Below, in pieces: positions 45,401 to 53,317 of a stretch of 64,000 bases of DNA; the first letter of the stretch is position 1; the number at the start of each line of letters is the position of its first letter. Position numbers and translations under genes: made by a program. The DNA is from Mogibacterium sp. (GTDB taxonomy: Bacteria > Bacillota > Clostridia > Peptostreptococcales > Anaerovoracaceae): positions 28,744-92,743 of the forward strand of contig JAEUGJ010000002.1 of NCBI GenBank assembly GCA_016775335.1. Reading direction: 5' to 3'. A model generated the notes under the pieces. It did no database searches and was not told where the DNA came from. It saw only the letters and a program-made list of their open reading frames with translations.

Positions 45401-46684
45401 ATAATTGGTTTCACCGATTCGTCCCACAATACCGCCTACACAGCGGCGGCCCAGCACATCACCTTTCAGCACCACGTTTCGTACGGTAGGATGGTTTTCC
45501 TTGGCAAATTCAATCTTGCAGTCTTTGGCATTCTTCGTTACGCGGTCCACGCCGCCTCCCAGATATCCCACCAATCCGATATTCCAGGAATAGCCAAAAC
45601 CTTTTCCGCTGTACCGATTGCAGTGAATCGAAATGGTGTGCCCCCGGCCGTCCAAAACGCCCTGGAAGCGAGTATCGATAACTTTCGGATCCTCCGCATC
45701 TCCCCGGAGATCGATGGCGTGCTTGCCGCCGATACAGGTGAAATTCTTCAGCTTACCGGTATCTTCGTCTTTTCCCATCATATTGATATTCGCCGTGATT
45801 TCCACCGTGCGATATCGCATATCGTTGTACAAATCATCCGACGCAAAAATGCCGGTCTCCCGCGCCTTTGGCAGACGGTACACCTCGTCCTCCACTCCGC
45901 CGCCTTGCTGCTCCAGCAGGCGAGTATACTCCTTCGAAGTGGTCATATACTTGTGCTTTATCGTGCCGTCTTCTTCCTGCGTTCGGTTGGGATCGATAAT
46001 TTGATCTTCCCGTGTTTCCTTCTCGTCCACCATTCCGTTCACGATGGCCGCCAATCCCGCCAGCTGCGCCGGGGTTGAAATCTGAAACGTCTTTTTTTCC
46101 GGATTGTACCAGCTCAAATCCACGCCGCCATCCCACACCTTTGTATTGGTAAAAGTAGCTGTCACGCGGATGTCTGAAGCGTCCGAATCTGTTTTTACCA
46201 GATTGCTTATATCGTAAGAGAATGTTCCGTCATTCTCGTTGTATTCAATGTAATGTTCTTTTTCTTTTCCATTCTGCCGATAGAGAATCCGGATTGTGGC
46301 CAATTGATAGTTCGCATCCGGGATTGCCCGGCCTCGAATCGTTCTGTCAGCTTCTTCCAATTCTACCCGGCCGTGTCGAATGGAATCGGATACGGCGCAG
46401 ACATCTTCATCTCCCGGTACCGCTTTTTCTTCCGTATTCTCGCTGTTTTCGGCAGGCAGATTCTTTTCTTCGGATTCAGTCTGTTCTTCCTGCTGTTGTT
46501 CAGGCCCACGGTTCTCCCCTTCCGCATCATTCGAAACAGAGGATTCGGACGATACCGAATCCTCTGCCTGATTCTGCACGGAAGAATCCGCATAGGACAC
46601 CATGGTATTCCACGGCAGTCCTCCTGCAATCATGATTAAGGAAAGTGCAGCTGCTGCCGCTTTCTGAATAGTTCCCCGATTCAT
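42404..46684 (-). CDS. Large secreted GLUG-repeat / FN3 surface protein
   Basis: 1426-aa exported protein. Signal peptide 1-33, an E/Q/S-rich low-complexity linker (about 35-95), then two similar halves each opening with (Q)xDxSWY followed by AQLAGLAAIV or ARELAGMALLI. About ten GLUG motifs (VGGIVG...IxNCYNxGxV) lie at about 415-520 and 905-1130, predicting a beta-helix; a Cys-free repeat domain (TVTASG...) lies near 640-700; two fibronectin-III-like domains (GYEVYRSTSK, GIQVYRSTKK) close the protein. It ends with basic KSVKIKK and has no LPXTG. Likely a wall-associated adhesin or scaffold; its place between an uptake system and AOR-1 suggests a role in substrate or metal capture. Confidence 0.8.
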   Translation of the reverse strand: MNRGTIQKAAAAALSLIMIAGGLPWNTMVSYADSSVQNQAEDSVSSESSVSNDAEGENRGPEQQQEEQTESEEKNLPAENSENTEEKAVPGDEDVCAVSDSIRHGRVELEEADRTIRGRAIPDANYQLATIRILYRQNGKEKEHYIEYNENDGTFSYDISNLVKTDSDASDIRVTATFTNTKVWDGGVDLSWYNPEKKTFQISTPAQLAGLAAIVNGMVDEKETREDQIIDPNRTQEEDGTIKHKYMTTSKEYTRLLEQQGGGVEDEVYRLPKARETGIFASDDLYNDMRYRTVEITANINMMGKDEDTGKLKNFTCIGGKHAIDLRGDAEDPKVIDTRFQGVLDGRGHTISIHCNRYSGKGFGYSWNIGLVGYLGGGVDRVTKNAKDCKIEFAKENHPTVRNVVLKGDVLGRRCVGGIVGRIGETNYSCIVENCANYATVRSTDMRGCAGIVGAPWGNSIIRNCYNAGHIAATYEEVGGIVGSNGYNYAAADIINCFNVGTVENAGVTSGGEESNNAYAGQEIGKDGESGAGYTVENCLYLNPEKADEKKTGFNTGDESKAIVKEVDGISKAEMKSASTVERLNRNGAVFVEGTEHPVLYFEKSGIPADQCSVTIKNPEQGTVTASGVSSSVSVPYGSTLELEAAPTSGYRLGSFTANGKEISRDFYTVTGDTEISANFVSVKTAKLTIPTHSSFVIHVSRVYSGKDHREVQETLKDGAQIYQGDRLKVTGTLNKDAVPNDVNYEYSGKFGKPTSKEENSAQLAEGSSDTLEVTGKGDVTVIMEPKIQKKDWMTQADVSWYRGHEKDKTYTIHNARELAGMALLISDGVDMDGTDFKGKTIRLAADIDLRNDDGTEGARLWRTVGNPGDPFRGTFDGQGHTVKNINVNFSNPVYGKISGTFGGLIGVAENAVIKNVKVEGNFLAAAGYSGGIVGRAINTTVENCTTDIQVKNSKETGGIVGRGEGTTVIRNCTAMGNMTGMSELGGIVGSVMGTTSFLGIDDVKIENCRMQGSITGTHQYVGGILGYCVAPVTLANCRNEGNVSASQNTRSGASDTGACGGIVGTAEGILTMNRCSNRGKVSGTGYLKYAAGLVGFINKRTSEITDCYSTGDVTAGSRTTASGFMNMTENMALAKAAVTNCYSAGAVTADSPESSAVKRDAFIAEGSDNNFKNNYVSENRVNGTKNSAHQGLIDLTDAALKAGVSKLGSAYIPDGEQCNSGYPILAWENPSFKADIPAGTLTGIKKSGTTAVLLQWKGVDGAKGYEVYRSTSKTGKYSKICTASGSSTKYTDTKRTPGGWYYYKIRVQKDLGFGNIYSGSDSNILNVRMGLNKPSVSSVKNTKKKKAVLKWKKQSGATGIQVYRSTKKKSGFKKVTTTKGSAVSYTNSKLKKKKTYYYKIRSLSKVNGKTVYSAYSAVKSVKIKK

Positions 46685-46720
46685 TTTGTTCTCCGTTACA
46701 TGTATTCGTATTGATTGATA

Positions 46721-48016
46721 CTACTTCTTAATTTTTACAGTCTTCGCAGAAGTGAAGGAGCCCTTCACGGTCTTCTTGTTCACAGTTCTGTACGCTCTGA
46801 TTTTATAAGTGTATTTCTTATGTTTCTTCAGCTTCTTGTTGGTGTATTTAACGGTAGTTCCCTTCTTGATTACAGCAATCTTCTTGTAGGAACCCTTCTT
46901 GGACGACTTCCGGTATACTTCATAACCGGTGGCCTTGCTGACCTTCTTCCATGTCAGCTTTACGCTCTTCTTTTTAACGTTCTTTGCCTTGAAGGATGCT
47001 GCCTTGCCCGGTTTGAACGCACTGCCGGATACCTTTACCTGGACGGATGCACTCAGTTTGCCCAGTGTTGCGGTTACGGTGCAGCTTCCGATTCCGGTCG
47101 GTGTAACGGTTCCGTTCTTTACGGATGCCACCTTGCTGTTGGAGGTGGTCCACTTCATATCTTCCGTGAACTTTGCCGATGCCGGAGCAACGACCGCCTT
47201 TACGGTCTTGGCTTTCGTGGTTGTAAACGAGATGGATTTTGCGCTCAGCTCCATCGCTTCCGGAGCAGCAGTAATGATGTTGATGCGGTCGAAATCATTA
47301 ATCGCATTCTTTCCGTTGCAGTCCGTTGCCGGATTATCAATCCAGTAATCGCCATCCTTCTGCTGTGTCACACCGGTATATTCCGCACCGGTAAGTCCAA
47401 TCAGGCAAGAATTCTTCGCAGCCGACCAGAAACCCTCTGCCGAGGTATCTGCCGCTGCAGCCTCTGCCTCTTCATAGGTCTTGTATTTCGAATTGGATAC
47501 TGCCGTTGCCAGAATCGGTGTTACGGTCTTTCCTTCGATGACGGTTCTCGCATCCTTTCCGGCAGCAACATCCCAGGATCCCTTCATCACCTTTGTGGCT
47601 TTCGCCAGCTGGCTCATCGGCAGCGTGAACTTGTTCGGCTGCTCGTATTTCGGTGCCTGACAGAATGCCAGCTCCGCACCTTCCAGTTCGTTCTCGGAAA
47701 TTCCGATTTCATCGAAGAATTTCTCCATCGGAACGCCCTTTCCAACAACATAGGCAATCTTGCCCGCTTTTTTCTTGGAAGCAAACGGGAATACCTGTAC
47801 TTTGGATTCTGTATTCTTCCGGAACCACTCCTTGCTCAAGTGTCCGATTACCCTTGCGTGGTCGGTTCCTCCGTTCAGGACGACCTCCACGTTATCTGTG
47901 GAAGGAGCATCTGCTTCTGCATCCGCAAATGCGCTTCCGGTCATGCCACCCATCATTGTCGCCGCAACGACGAGTGCGAGCAGCAGGCTGCTCAGCCGTT
48001 TTTTGAGATTCATCAT
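46721..48016 (-). CDS. Secreted BIG2/FN3 protein with N-terminal molybdopterin-domain-like region
   Basis: 431-aa exported protein. Signal peptide 1-31; N-terminal domain about 40-250; Ig-like group 2 repeat about 250-330 (WTTSNSKVASVKNGTVTPTG); FN3-like domain about 340-431 (GYEVYRKSSKKGSYKKI). The N-domain pattern KFFDEIGISENELEGAELAF...FTLPMSQL resembles the LLxKAGID...F.(S/T)xDG...F...L segment of sulfite-oxidase-like Mo-pterin folds and of the 449-aa neighbour; this is a weak resemblance. No anchor beyond the basic C-terminus. Start behind AAAAGGAGG. Confidence 0.7.
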   Translation of the reverse strand: MMNLKKRLSSLLLALVVAATMMGGMTGSAFADAEADAPSTDNVEVVLNGGTDHARVIGHLSKEWFRKNTESKVQVFPFASKKKAGKIAYVVGKGVPMEKFFDEIGISENELEGAELAFCQAPKYEQPNKFTLPMSQLAKATKVMKGSWDVAAGKDARTVIEGKTVTPILATAVSNSKYKTYEEAEAAAADTSAEGFWSAAKNSCLIGLTGAEYTGVTQQKDGDYWIDNPATDCNGKNAINDFDRINIITAAPEAMELSAKSISFTTTKAKTVKAVVAPASAKFTEDMKWTTSNSKVASVKNGTVTPTGIGSCTVTATLGKLSASVQVKVSGSAFKPGKAASFKAKNVKKKSVKLTWKKVSKATGYEVYRKSSKKGSYKKIAVIKKGTTVKYTNKKLKKHKKYTYKIRAYRTVNKKTVKGSFTSAKTVKIKK

Positions 48017-48092
48017 GTGTTCCTCCTTTTACATGATATGAAATAACCTATATTACTAGCTCAACCACCCCTTGGATGAACCGCAATATCTC

Positions 48093-48449
48093 TTACTTGT
48101 CGATATCCACCTTGCTTCCGTCGGAAGCGATGATGTAATACCGATCGGTGGCCTTATCGTAATAGACCGTTCCCTGCTTCTCCAGATCGGAAGAGTCCGA
48201 TTCCTTCGTCTTGTCCAGATCCTTATCGGAGAATGAACTGACGGCATCCTTCTTGTCCACCTTCTCGGTCACTTGACCGTTTTGAGAAATATTTAAGTTC
48301 CAACTGTTAATTAGCGCCAGCATAATTCCCACAGCCAGCACCAACATGGCATCCACCAGATTGGCAACCGATGCCATTGGATTTACTTCTTCTTCCTCCA
48401 TTCGGCTGCTCTGCCGACGAATGGAGCCGCTTCCGCTACGCCTTAACAT
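48093..48449 (-). CDS. DUF2149-family (ExbD-like) membrane protein
   Basis: 118-aa protein. Basic N-terminus, then EEEEVNPMASVANLVDAMLVLAVGIMLAL with one membrane helix about 28-48 and a short extracytoplasmic domain ending TDRYYIIASDGSKVDIDK. The NPMASVANLVDAMLV segment is typical of DUF2149, which pairs with MotA/TolQ/ExbB channels as ExbD pairs with ExbB; the acidic residue in the helix is the likely proton carrier. The start overlaps the ExbB-like gene by 14 nt. Confidence 0.75.
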   Translation of the reverse strand: MLRRSGSGSIRRQSSRMEEEEVNPMASVANLVDAMLVLAVGIMLALINSWNLNISQNGQVTEKVDKKDAVSSFSDKDLDKTKESDSSDLEKQGTVYYDKATDRYYIIASDGSKVDIDK

Positions 48450-49077
48450 TTCGCTTTTCCACCTCCAGAATGCATTCCGCCAATGTTTCCAATACGGACA
48501 TGTAGTTGTTGTACCAGCTCTTGCGAATGGTAGAAATCACCATCGCCGTGCCTGCGGAAAGCAATCCTAAGATTGTGGTGTCGAACGCCGTCAGCAGAGA
48601 CGATGACAACGTAATGGTATCGCCTTGTCCCAGTGCAATGATTCCTGGCCCCAGCGGAATCAACGTTCCCAAAAGTCCCAGAATCGGTCCGATCTTTGCG
48701 ATGATATCGGAAATTCGAATCCGCCGACTATACACATTCTGTTCTTCTTCCACAATCCGGGCAGCCAGGGATTCTCTCATCAGCGGAGTAATGTCCGGAT
48801 GGGACAGCAACTCCAGAAGCGCATTCCTCTGCCGCTTCAGCAGTCGGCTCTTTCGAATCGCTTCCTTTGTCTCTTCGCCGGTCTTCGTTTCATTCAACAC
48901 ATCCACCAGATGCGGAAGTTTCTCCTTGAGATGGCGATGCTCCGTGAAAATCTCCGAAATCAACCATCCGATTAGAAATATGGTAACCACCAGCAGCAAC
49001 AGAAGCAGTATAATTACCGGGTTTTCCATTGCCGATGCGATGGCCCGCATCGCCTGGTTCAGTCTTGATAACTCCAT
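48436..49077 (-). CDS. MotA/TolQ/ExbB proton-channel family protein
   Basis: 213-aa protein with three membrane spans: about 20-43, 125-150 and 160-185. The family core is IIAKIGPILGLLGTLIPLGPGI...LSSSLLTAFDTTILGLLSAGTAMVI. Such channels convert the proton gradient into movement of a partner protein across the envelope. Here the partner is the DUF2149 gene that overlaps it. In a Gram-positive there is no TonB or outer membrane, so the driven component may be the neighbouring surface proteins (inference). Confidence 0.85.
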   Translation of the reverse strand: MELSRLNQAMRAIASAMENPVIILLLLLLVVTIFLIGWLISEIFTEHRHLKEKLPHLVDVLNETKTGEETKEAIRKSRLLKRQRNALLELLSHPDITPLMRESLAARIVEEEQNVYSRRIRISDIIAKIGPILGLLGTLIPLGPGIIALGQGDTITLSSSLLTAFDTTILGLLSAGTAMVISTIRKSWYNNYMSVLETLAECILEVEKRNVKA

Positions 49078-49101
49078 TTTTCAGTTCTTCCTTTCTACGA
49101 A

Positions 49102-50451
49102 TTACAACATTTTGCGGAAACGGATAAACCCGAAGAGCGAACCCTCGATGGCAATAATTCCGGCAATCGCACCGGTGGCCCCTTTCACGGCGTTGCTTTT
49201 CTTCTTTATCTCCAGCTGTTCCGCCTTATTATCCATCTTTTCCTGATGGGTGCTCATGGATGCCTGTTCCGCCGGCGCCTGCTTCTTCAGCGCCTGCTTC
49301 AGGTTGTTTCCCGCATCCTTGGAGAGCACAAACATGTAACTTTCCTTCGGTTTCTGAACGTTACGGCTGGAACTTGGGACCTTGGATTTTCCGGCTGCGA
49401 TTCCTTTTCCGCTTCCGGATGCCCCCTTTCCGTTGCCGCCCTTTCCGGAACCGACGGTATCCCCTTTCCGAGGTTCCTCCTTCTTTACATCTTTTTTGCC
49501 GACGTGAACCTGAACGGTGGTGGTGGCATCGCCGCTGCGAACCGTAATGGTGGCATCCCCTTCGCCCACGTACTCGATTTCTCCGGAGGCGTTCACCTTC
49601 GCTACCGATTCATCGCTGGAAGAATAGGTCATTTTCTCCTGCACTTTCTGCTGCAGCGCATCGTCGGCCACCGCCGCCGTCACCTTCAGCTTGTGCTTGG
49701 ATCCGACTTTCCCGTCCAAATTGCTTCGATCTGCCGTCAATTTCGGTGTGCCGGAAAACGTCACGTAGATGGTCTCCACCATTTTGGCCGATTGGAATGT
49801 CCGATAATCCAACGGATTGGACTGGCCGAAGCAAAGCCGAAAACGGTTTGCCGTCTGCATCCCGCTGCTGCTGGGTTTGGCTCCTTCCGATCCGGCAGAA
49901 TACCATTTCCAGCTGTCCTGATATGCCAGAACCACATCCACCTTCTCCGCATTGTTCCAAAGCTCCTGCTTTGCCTTACTGTCCACATATTTTCCGTCTT
50001 TGTTGATGGCTGCCGCCAGGTTGTCGAAATAGTACCGATCCGTCAGCACCAGTTCCTGCCAGGTAAAAGTAGCGAACGCCCCGTTCCCGCTGTCCGTTGT
50101 GTAGAAGGCCAGCGCATTGATGGACCCCTTATCGATTCCCGCTTTGTCCAAAAGTGTGTTCAGCTTGGCGCCATAGGCAGAGTCAATGCCGACTCTCTTT
50201 CCGCTCCGGTCGTAATAGGTGTATGCCAGCATATTTCCGGAAGAAAGACTTTGAATCTCACTAACCTTAAAGGTTTTCTTCTCCACATAATCTTCCGGGC
50301 TCCATCCGTAATACCCGATTTTGAAGGTAAGAGTATCGGTGGCGTTCCCATAGGATTCCGTTGTTGCCGCCGGAATCAGCAGCAGAAGAACGAGGCATAT
50401 GATGAGGAGCTGCGCTCCTGTTTTTTTCATTCGATTGATTCTGTTCTCCAT
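49102..50451 (-). CDS. Membrane-anchored surface protein with molybdopterin-domain-like and BIG2 domains
   Basis: 449-aa protein. Signal peptide or N-terminal anchor about 9-35; domain about 38-235 with LNTLLDKAGIDKGSINALAFYTTDSG and TWQELVLTDRYYFDNL, a pattern like the sulfite-oxidase-type Mo-pterin fold but without an evident cofactor Cys in the right place; BIG2 domain about 240-318; Gly/Lys/Ser-rich stalk about 320-400; C-terminal helix about 425-443 followed by FRKML. It overlaps the binding-protein stop codon (TAATG) and precedes the ExbB-like gene, so it is a candidate for the component moved by the channel. Confidence 0.65.
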   Translation of the reverse strand: MENRINRMKKTGAQLLIICLVLLLLIPAATTESYGNATDTLTFKIGYYGWSPEDYVEKKTFKVSEIQSLSSGNMLAYTYYDRSGKRVGIDSAYGAKLNTLLDKAGIDKGSINALAFYTTDSGNGAFATFTWQELVLTDRYYFDNLAAAINKDGKYVDSKAKQELWNNAEKVDVVLAYQDSWKWYSAGSEGAKPSSSGMQTANRFRLCFGQSNPLDYRTFQSAKMVETIYVTFSGTPKLTADRSNLDGKVGSKHKLKVTAAVADDALQQKVQEKMTYSSSDESVAKVNASGEIEYVGEGDATITVRSGDATTTVQVHVGKKDVKKEEPRKGDTVGSGKGGNGKGASGSGKGIAAGKSKVPSSSRNVQKPKESYMFVLSKDAGNNLKQALKKQAPAEQASMSTHQEKMDNKAEQLEIKKKSNAVKGATGAIAGIIAIEGSLFGFIRFRKML

Positions 50452-51539
50452 TATTTCCCGTATGATTTCGCCAACATCTTGTTCAACTCGCCGTCCGTCA
50501 AATTATAGTGATAGAAGAGTTTGTAGAATTCTTTGGCATCCTTTCGAATATCGTTATGATACAAATCCGGGTATACCAGCTTTCCCAGCCAGCGAATTCC
50601 CAGAATCTGATTCACCGACGGTGGGGAGGACATCCAACTGTACGGCTCTCCCGGTGCCTCGTAGTAATGGTTTTTCTTGATTGCCGGAATCTCTTTCCAT
50701 TGACCGTCTTTATGAACGGTATCATATGGACTGTCCGGTCCGAAGACAATCACATCCGGATTTGCTTTGTTCACCGCTTCGCCGTCCACCGGATTTCCGC
50801 CATCCATCCCGTTGACCTCTTCGTCCGTGTGAATCGCATTGCGAGCACCGATTTTTTCGATAACGTCTGCCTGAATACTTCCCGCCACGTTGGCATTCAA
50901 TCCTGTGGTGGAAACACCGAAGTATACGGACTTCCGATTCTTTTTTGATATCTTAGCTGCGGCTTTGTCTGCCATATCAGAAGTTTCCTTGCAATACGCC
51001 GCCAACTTGTCCGCCTGTTCGCTCCGTCCCAGGAGCTTTCCCAGTTTCTTATACATGGAATCGTAGGAGTCCAGCGAAGTCTCCAAGAATACCGTGGCAA
51101 TTCCGGTTTTGGACTGAATCTCGTCCATGTCCGATGCACCGTCTTCCTTCTTCTCCCCGATATCGATGATAATGTCCGGAGATGCTTTTATCAGATTCTC
51201 GATGTTCAGGCTGGCCTTGGAACCGTAGAATTGACCCAGCGTCGGCATGTCCACGAAATCCGCCGGATAATATTTCTCCTGCTCCGTGGTAGGTGCCGCA
51301 TTCAGTCCCACCAGCATGTCCGTTGCCACGGTGCAGAGAATCATCTGCGTATTCGGTCCGCTGCCGACGATGGTTTTGATATTCTTTTTCACTTCCACTT
51401 CCCGACCGTAATCATCTGTGAACGTATAGGTTTTCGTTCCTTTTGGGTATTTCACGTCCGTGCTCTTGCATCCCGTCAGCAAAGTGCCGGAAATGAGCAT
51501 CGCAATAATCGCAGCGACGATTAATCTAGTTCTCTTCAT
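50451..51539 (-). CDS. FecB/BtuF-type ABC substrate-binding lipoprotein
   Basis: 362-aa lipoprotein: signal peptide with lipobox LTGCK near residue 24, then a class III binding protein fold (RTIVGSGPNTQMILCTVATDMLVGL-like segment, ASPDIIIDIG, helical backbone, PYSWMSSPPSVNQILG). It feeds the FecCD permease. Substrate not readable from sequence; relatives carry iron chelates, cobalamin, haem, or molybdate/tungstate (MolA). The AOR context favours tungstate/molybdate, as inference. It starts behind GAGGTAA, 2 nt after the ATPase stop. Confidence 0.85.
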   Translation of the reverse strand: MKRTRLIVAAIIAMLISGTLLTGCKSTDVKYPKGTKTYTFTDDYGREVEVKKNIKTIVGSGPNTQMILCTVATDMLVGLNAAPTTEQEKYYPADFVDMPTLGQFYGSKASLNIENLIKASPDIIIDIGEKKEDGASDMDEIQSKTGIATVFLETSLDSYDSMYKKLGKLLGRSEQADKLAAYCKETSDMADKAAAKISKKNRKSVYFGVSTTGLNANVAGSIQADVIEKIGARNAIHTDEEVNGMDGGNPVDGEAVNKANPDVIVFGPDSPYDTVHKDGQWKEIPAIKKNHYYEAPGEPYSWMSSPPSVNQILGIRWLGKLVYPDLYHNDIRKDAKEFYKLFYHYNLTDGELNKMLAKSYGK

Positions 51540-51541
51540 CT

Positions 51542-52309
51542 CTAATAAATTACCTCAAAAAATCTTCCTTTTCCGTCTTCGGTATCAACTTTTCGAACCG
51601 AAATTCGGTACAGTTTCTCTATCAATTCTTCATTCACGATATCCTTTGGAGGACCGTCAGCAATCACGTATCCTTCTCGCAGACCCACCACTCGGTCCGC
51701 AAAGAGATACGCCTGCTCCGGATTGTGCATGGACTGAACGATGGAATATCCTTCTTCCGTCAATTTTCGAAGCTGCAGTTCCACCCGCACCTGATTTCCG
51801 TAATCCAAGCTGGATGTCGGTTCGTCCATAATCAATGTGTTGCTGCCCTGCGCCAGCGCCCGGGCAATGAGTACCAGCTGCTGTTCTCCGCCGGAAAGGT
51901 TGGTGTACTCCCGTTCCAGCAGATGTCCGATACCTAATTTCTCCAAGGCGGATACGGCAATCGTCCGTTCTTTCTTTCCAGGAACTCGGAAGCCATGCAG
52001 GCCGGCGGTGGTTCCCATCGTCACCATATCCAGCACCGAATAGGCAAAGGCCGGATTCGCCGCCTGGGGAATATAAGCCATCTTCTTCGCTCTTTCGCCC
52101 GGTTTCATCTGCCGAATATCCTCTCCATCCAGCGTGATTTCCCCGTCCCATCCGCGAAGAAGTCCCAGCATGCACTTGAATAAAGTGCTTTTGCCCGTAC
52201 CGTTTGGACCCAGTATGCAGACCATCTCCCCCGGCATTGCCCGGAAATGAATGTCCCGAAGAACCGGATTTTTCCCGTATGAAAAACGCAAGTGATTTAC
52301 TTCCAACAT
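51542..52309 (-). CDS. FecE/BtuD-type ABC transporter ATPase
   Basis: 255-aa ATPase. Walker A GPNGTGKSTLF, Q-loop YIPQAANPAFAYSVLDMVTMG, signature LSGGEQQLVLIARALAQG, Walker B TLIMDEPTSSLDYG, H-loop SMHNPEQA (His retained). It energises the adjacent FecCD permease. The ATG overlaps the permease stop (TAATG). Confidence 0.93.
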   Translation of the reverse strand: MLEVNHLRFSYGKNPVLRDIHFRAMPGEMVCILGPNGTGKSTLFKCMLGLLRGWDGEITLDGEDIRQMKPGERAKKMAYIPQAANPAFAYSVLDMVTMGTTAGLHGFRVPGKKERTIAVSALEKLGIGHLLEREYTNLSGGEQQLVLIARALAQGSNTLIMDEPTSSLDYGNQVRVELQLRKLTEEGYSIVQSMHNPEQAYLFADRVVGLREGYVIADGPPKDIVNEELIEKLYRISVRKVDTEDGKGRFFEVIY

Positions 52310-53316
52310 TATTTCCGCCCTCCTTTAAATATGAGATACAAGAAGAAGGGCGCGCCAATCATTGCCGTCAGAATGCCGATGGGGATTTCAACCGCAAACA
52401 GGTTTCTCGATACATCATCTACCAACAGCAAGAACAGCGCACCGGTGAGCATCGATGCCGGAAGAAGCCACCGAAAATTGCTTCCCGTGAACTTTCGGCA
52501 AAAATGAGGGATTACCAGTCCCACCCATCCGATCATTCCGCTGACGGACACCACCGCAGCAGTGATGAGCGTGGCCGCCACCAATGCGATTAGCCGGGTG
52601 CGGCCGACGGATACACCCATGGTCTCCGCCTCCTGCTCCCCAATCGTCAGCACATTGATATGCCAACGCATTCCGAAAATCGGAAGGATTCCAAGGAGCA
52701 CCACAACAGCGGCAAACAGCAGGTCCTCCGTCTTCGTGGATGACAAGGAACCCATCAACCAATAGGTGATGGCCGGCAGTTCGTTCGTCTGGTCCGCCAC
52801 CAGTTTAATGAAACTGGTTCCTGCCTGTGCAATGGAACTAATCATCAGCCCGGCCAGCACCAAACCTACCGTTTTGTTTCCCGGAGCTCGGCTTCCCACC
52901 GCATACACCAGCAGGATGGTTGCCATGCTGAAGGCAAAAGCCATTGCGGTAATCTTCACACCGTTTCCACCCAGGATAATTGCCAGTGCCGCACCAAACG
53001 CCGCGCCGGAGGATGCCCCCAAAAAATCCGGTGCCGCCATGGGGTTCTCGAATACCGCCTGATACACGCAGCCGGCAGACGCCAATGCGCATCCTACCAG
53101 ACACGCCAGCAGAATTCTCGGCAGCCGAATGGCCCAGAATACCTGCTCCTGCTGGGACGTCCAGAATGTCTCGCCCCCGGTAATCGGGGATGTGAGAATA
53201 CCCATTACTTCTTTCGGTCCCAGCGAGAATTTTCCCAGAAAGAAGGACAAGAACACTCCCGCCACCAACAGAACGCCCACTATTAAAATGTATTTTCTAC
53301 TGTTTCGTTCCGTCAT
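52309..53316 (-). CDS. FecCD-family ABC transporter permease
   Basis: 335-aa permease with about ten membrane helices. FecCD signatures: RLPRILLACLVGCALASAGCVYQ near 60-80, NPMAAPDFLGASSGAAFGA, and GMIGWVGLVIPHFCRKFTGSNFR near 270. A homodimer would form the channel of a type II importer. One nt separates it from AOR-2; it overlaps the ATPase gene. Confidence 0.93.
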   Translation of the reverse strand: MTERNSRKYILIVGVLLVAGVFLSFFLGKFSLGPKEVMGILTSPITGGETFWTSQQEQVFWAIRLPRILLACLVGCALASAGCVYQAVFENPMAAPDFLGASSGAAFGAALAIILGGNGVKITAMAFAFSMATILLVYAVGSRAPGNKTVGLVLAGLMISSIAQAGTSFIKLVADQTNELPAITYWLMGSLSSTKTEDLLFAAVVVLLGILPIFGMRWHINVLTIGEQEAETMGVSVGRTRLIALVAATLITAAVVSVSGMIGWVGLVIPHFCRKFTGSNFRWLLPASMLTGALFLLLVDDVSRNLFAVEIPIGILTAMIGAPFFLYLIFKGGRK

Positions 53317-53317
53317 A

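Noticed and set aside
44396..46078. 560-codon open frame antisense to the GLUG surface protein
   Set aside because: Shadow of the real gene; no family features and no start signal.
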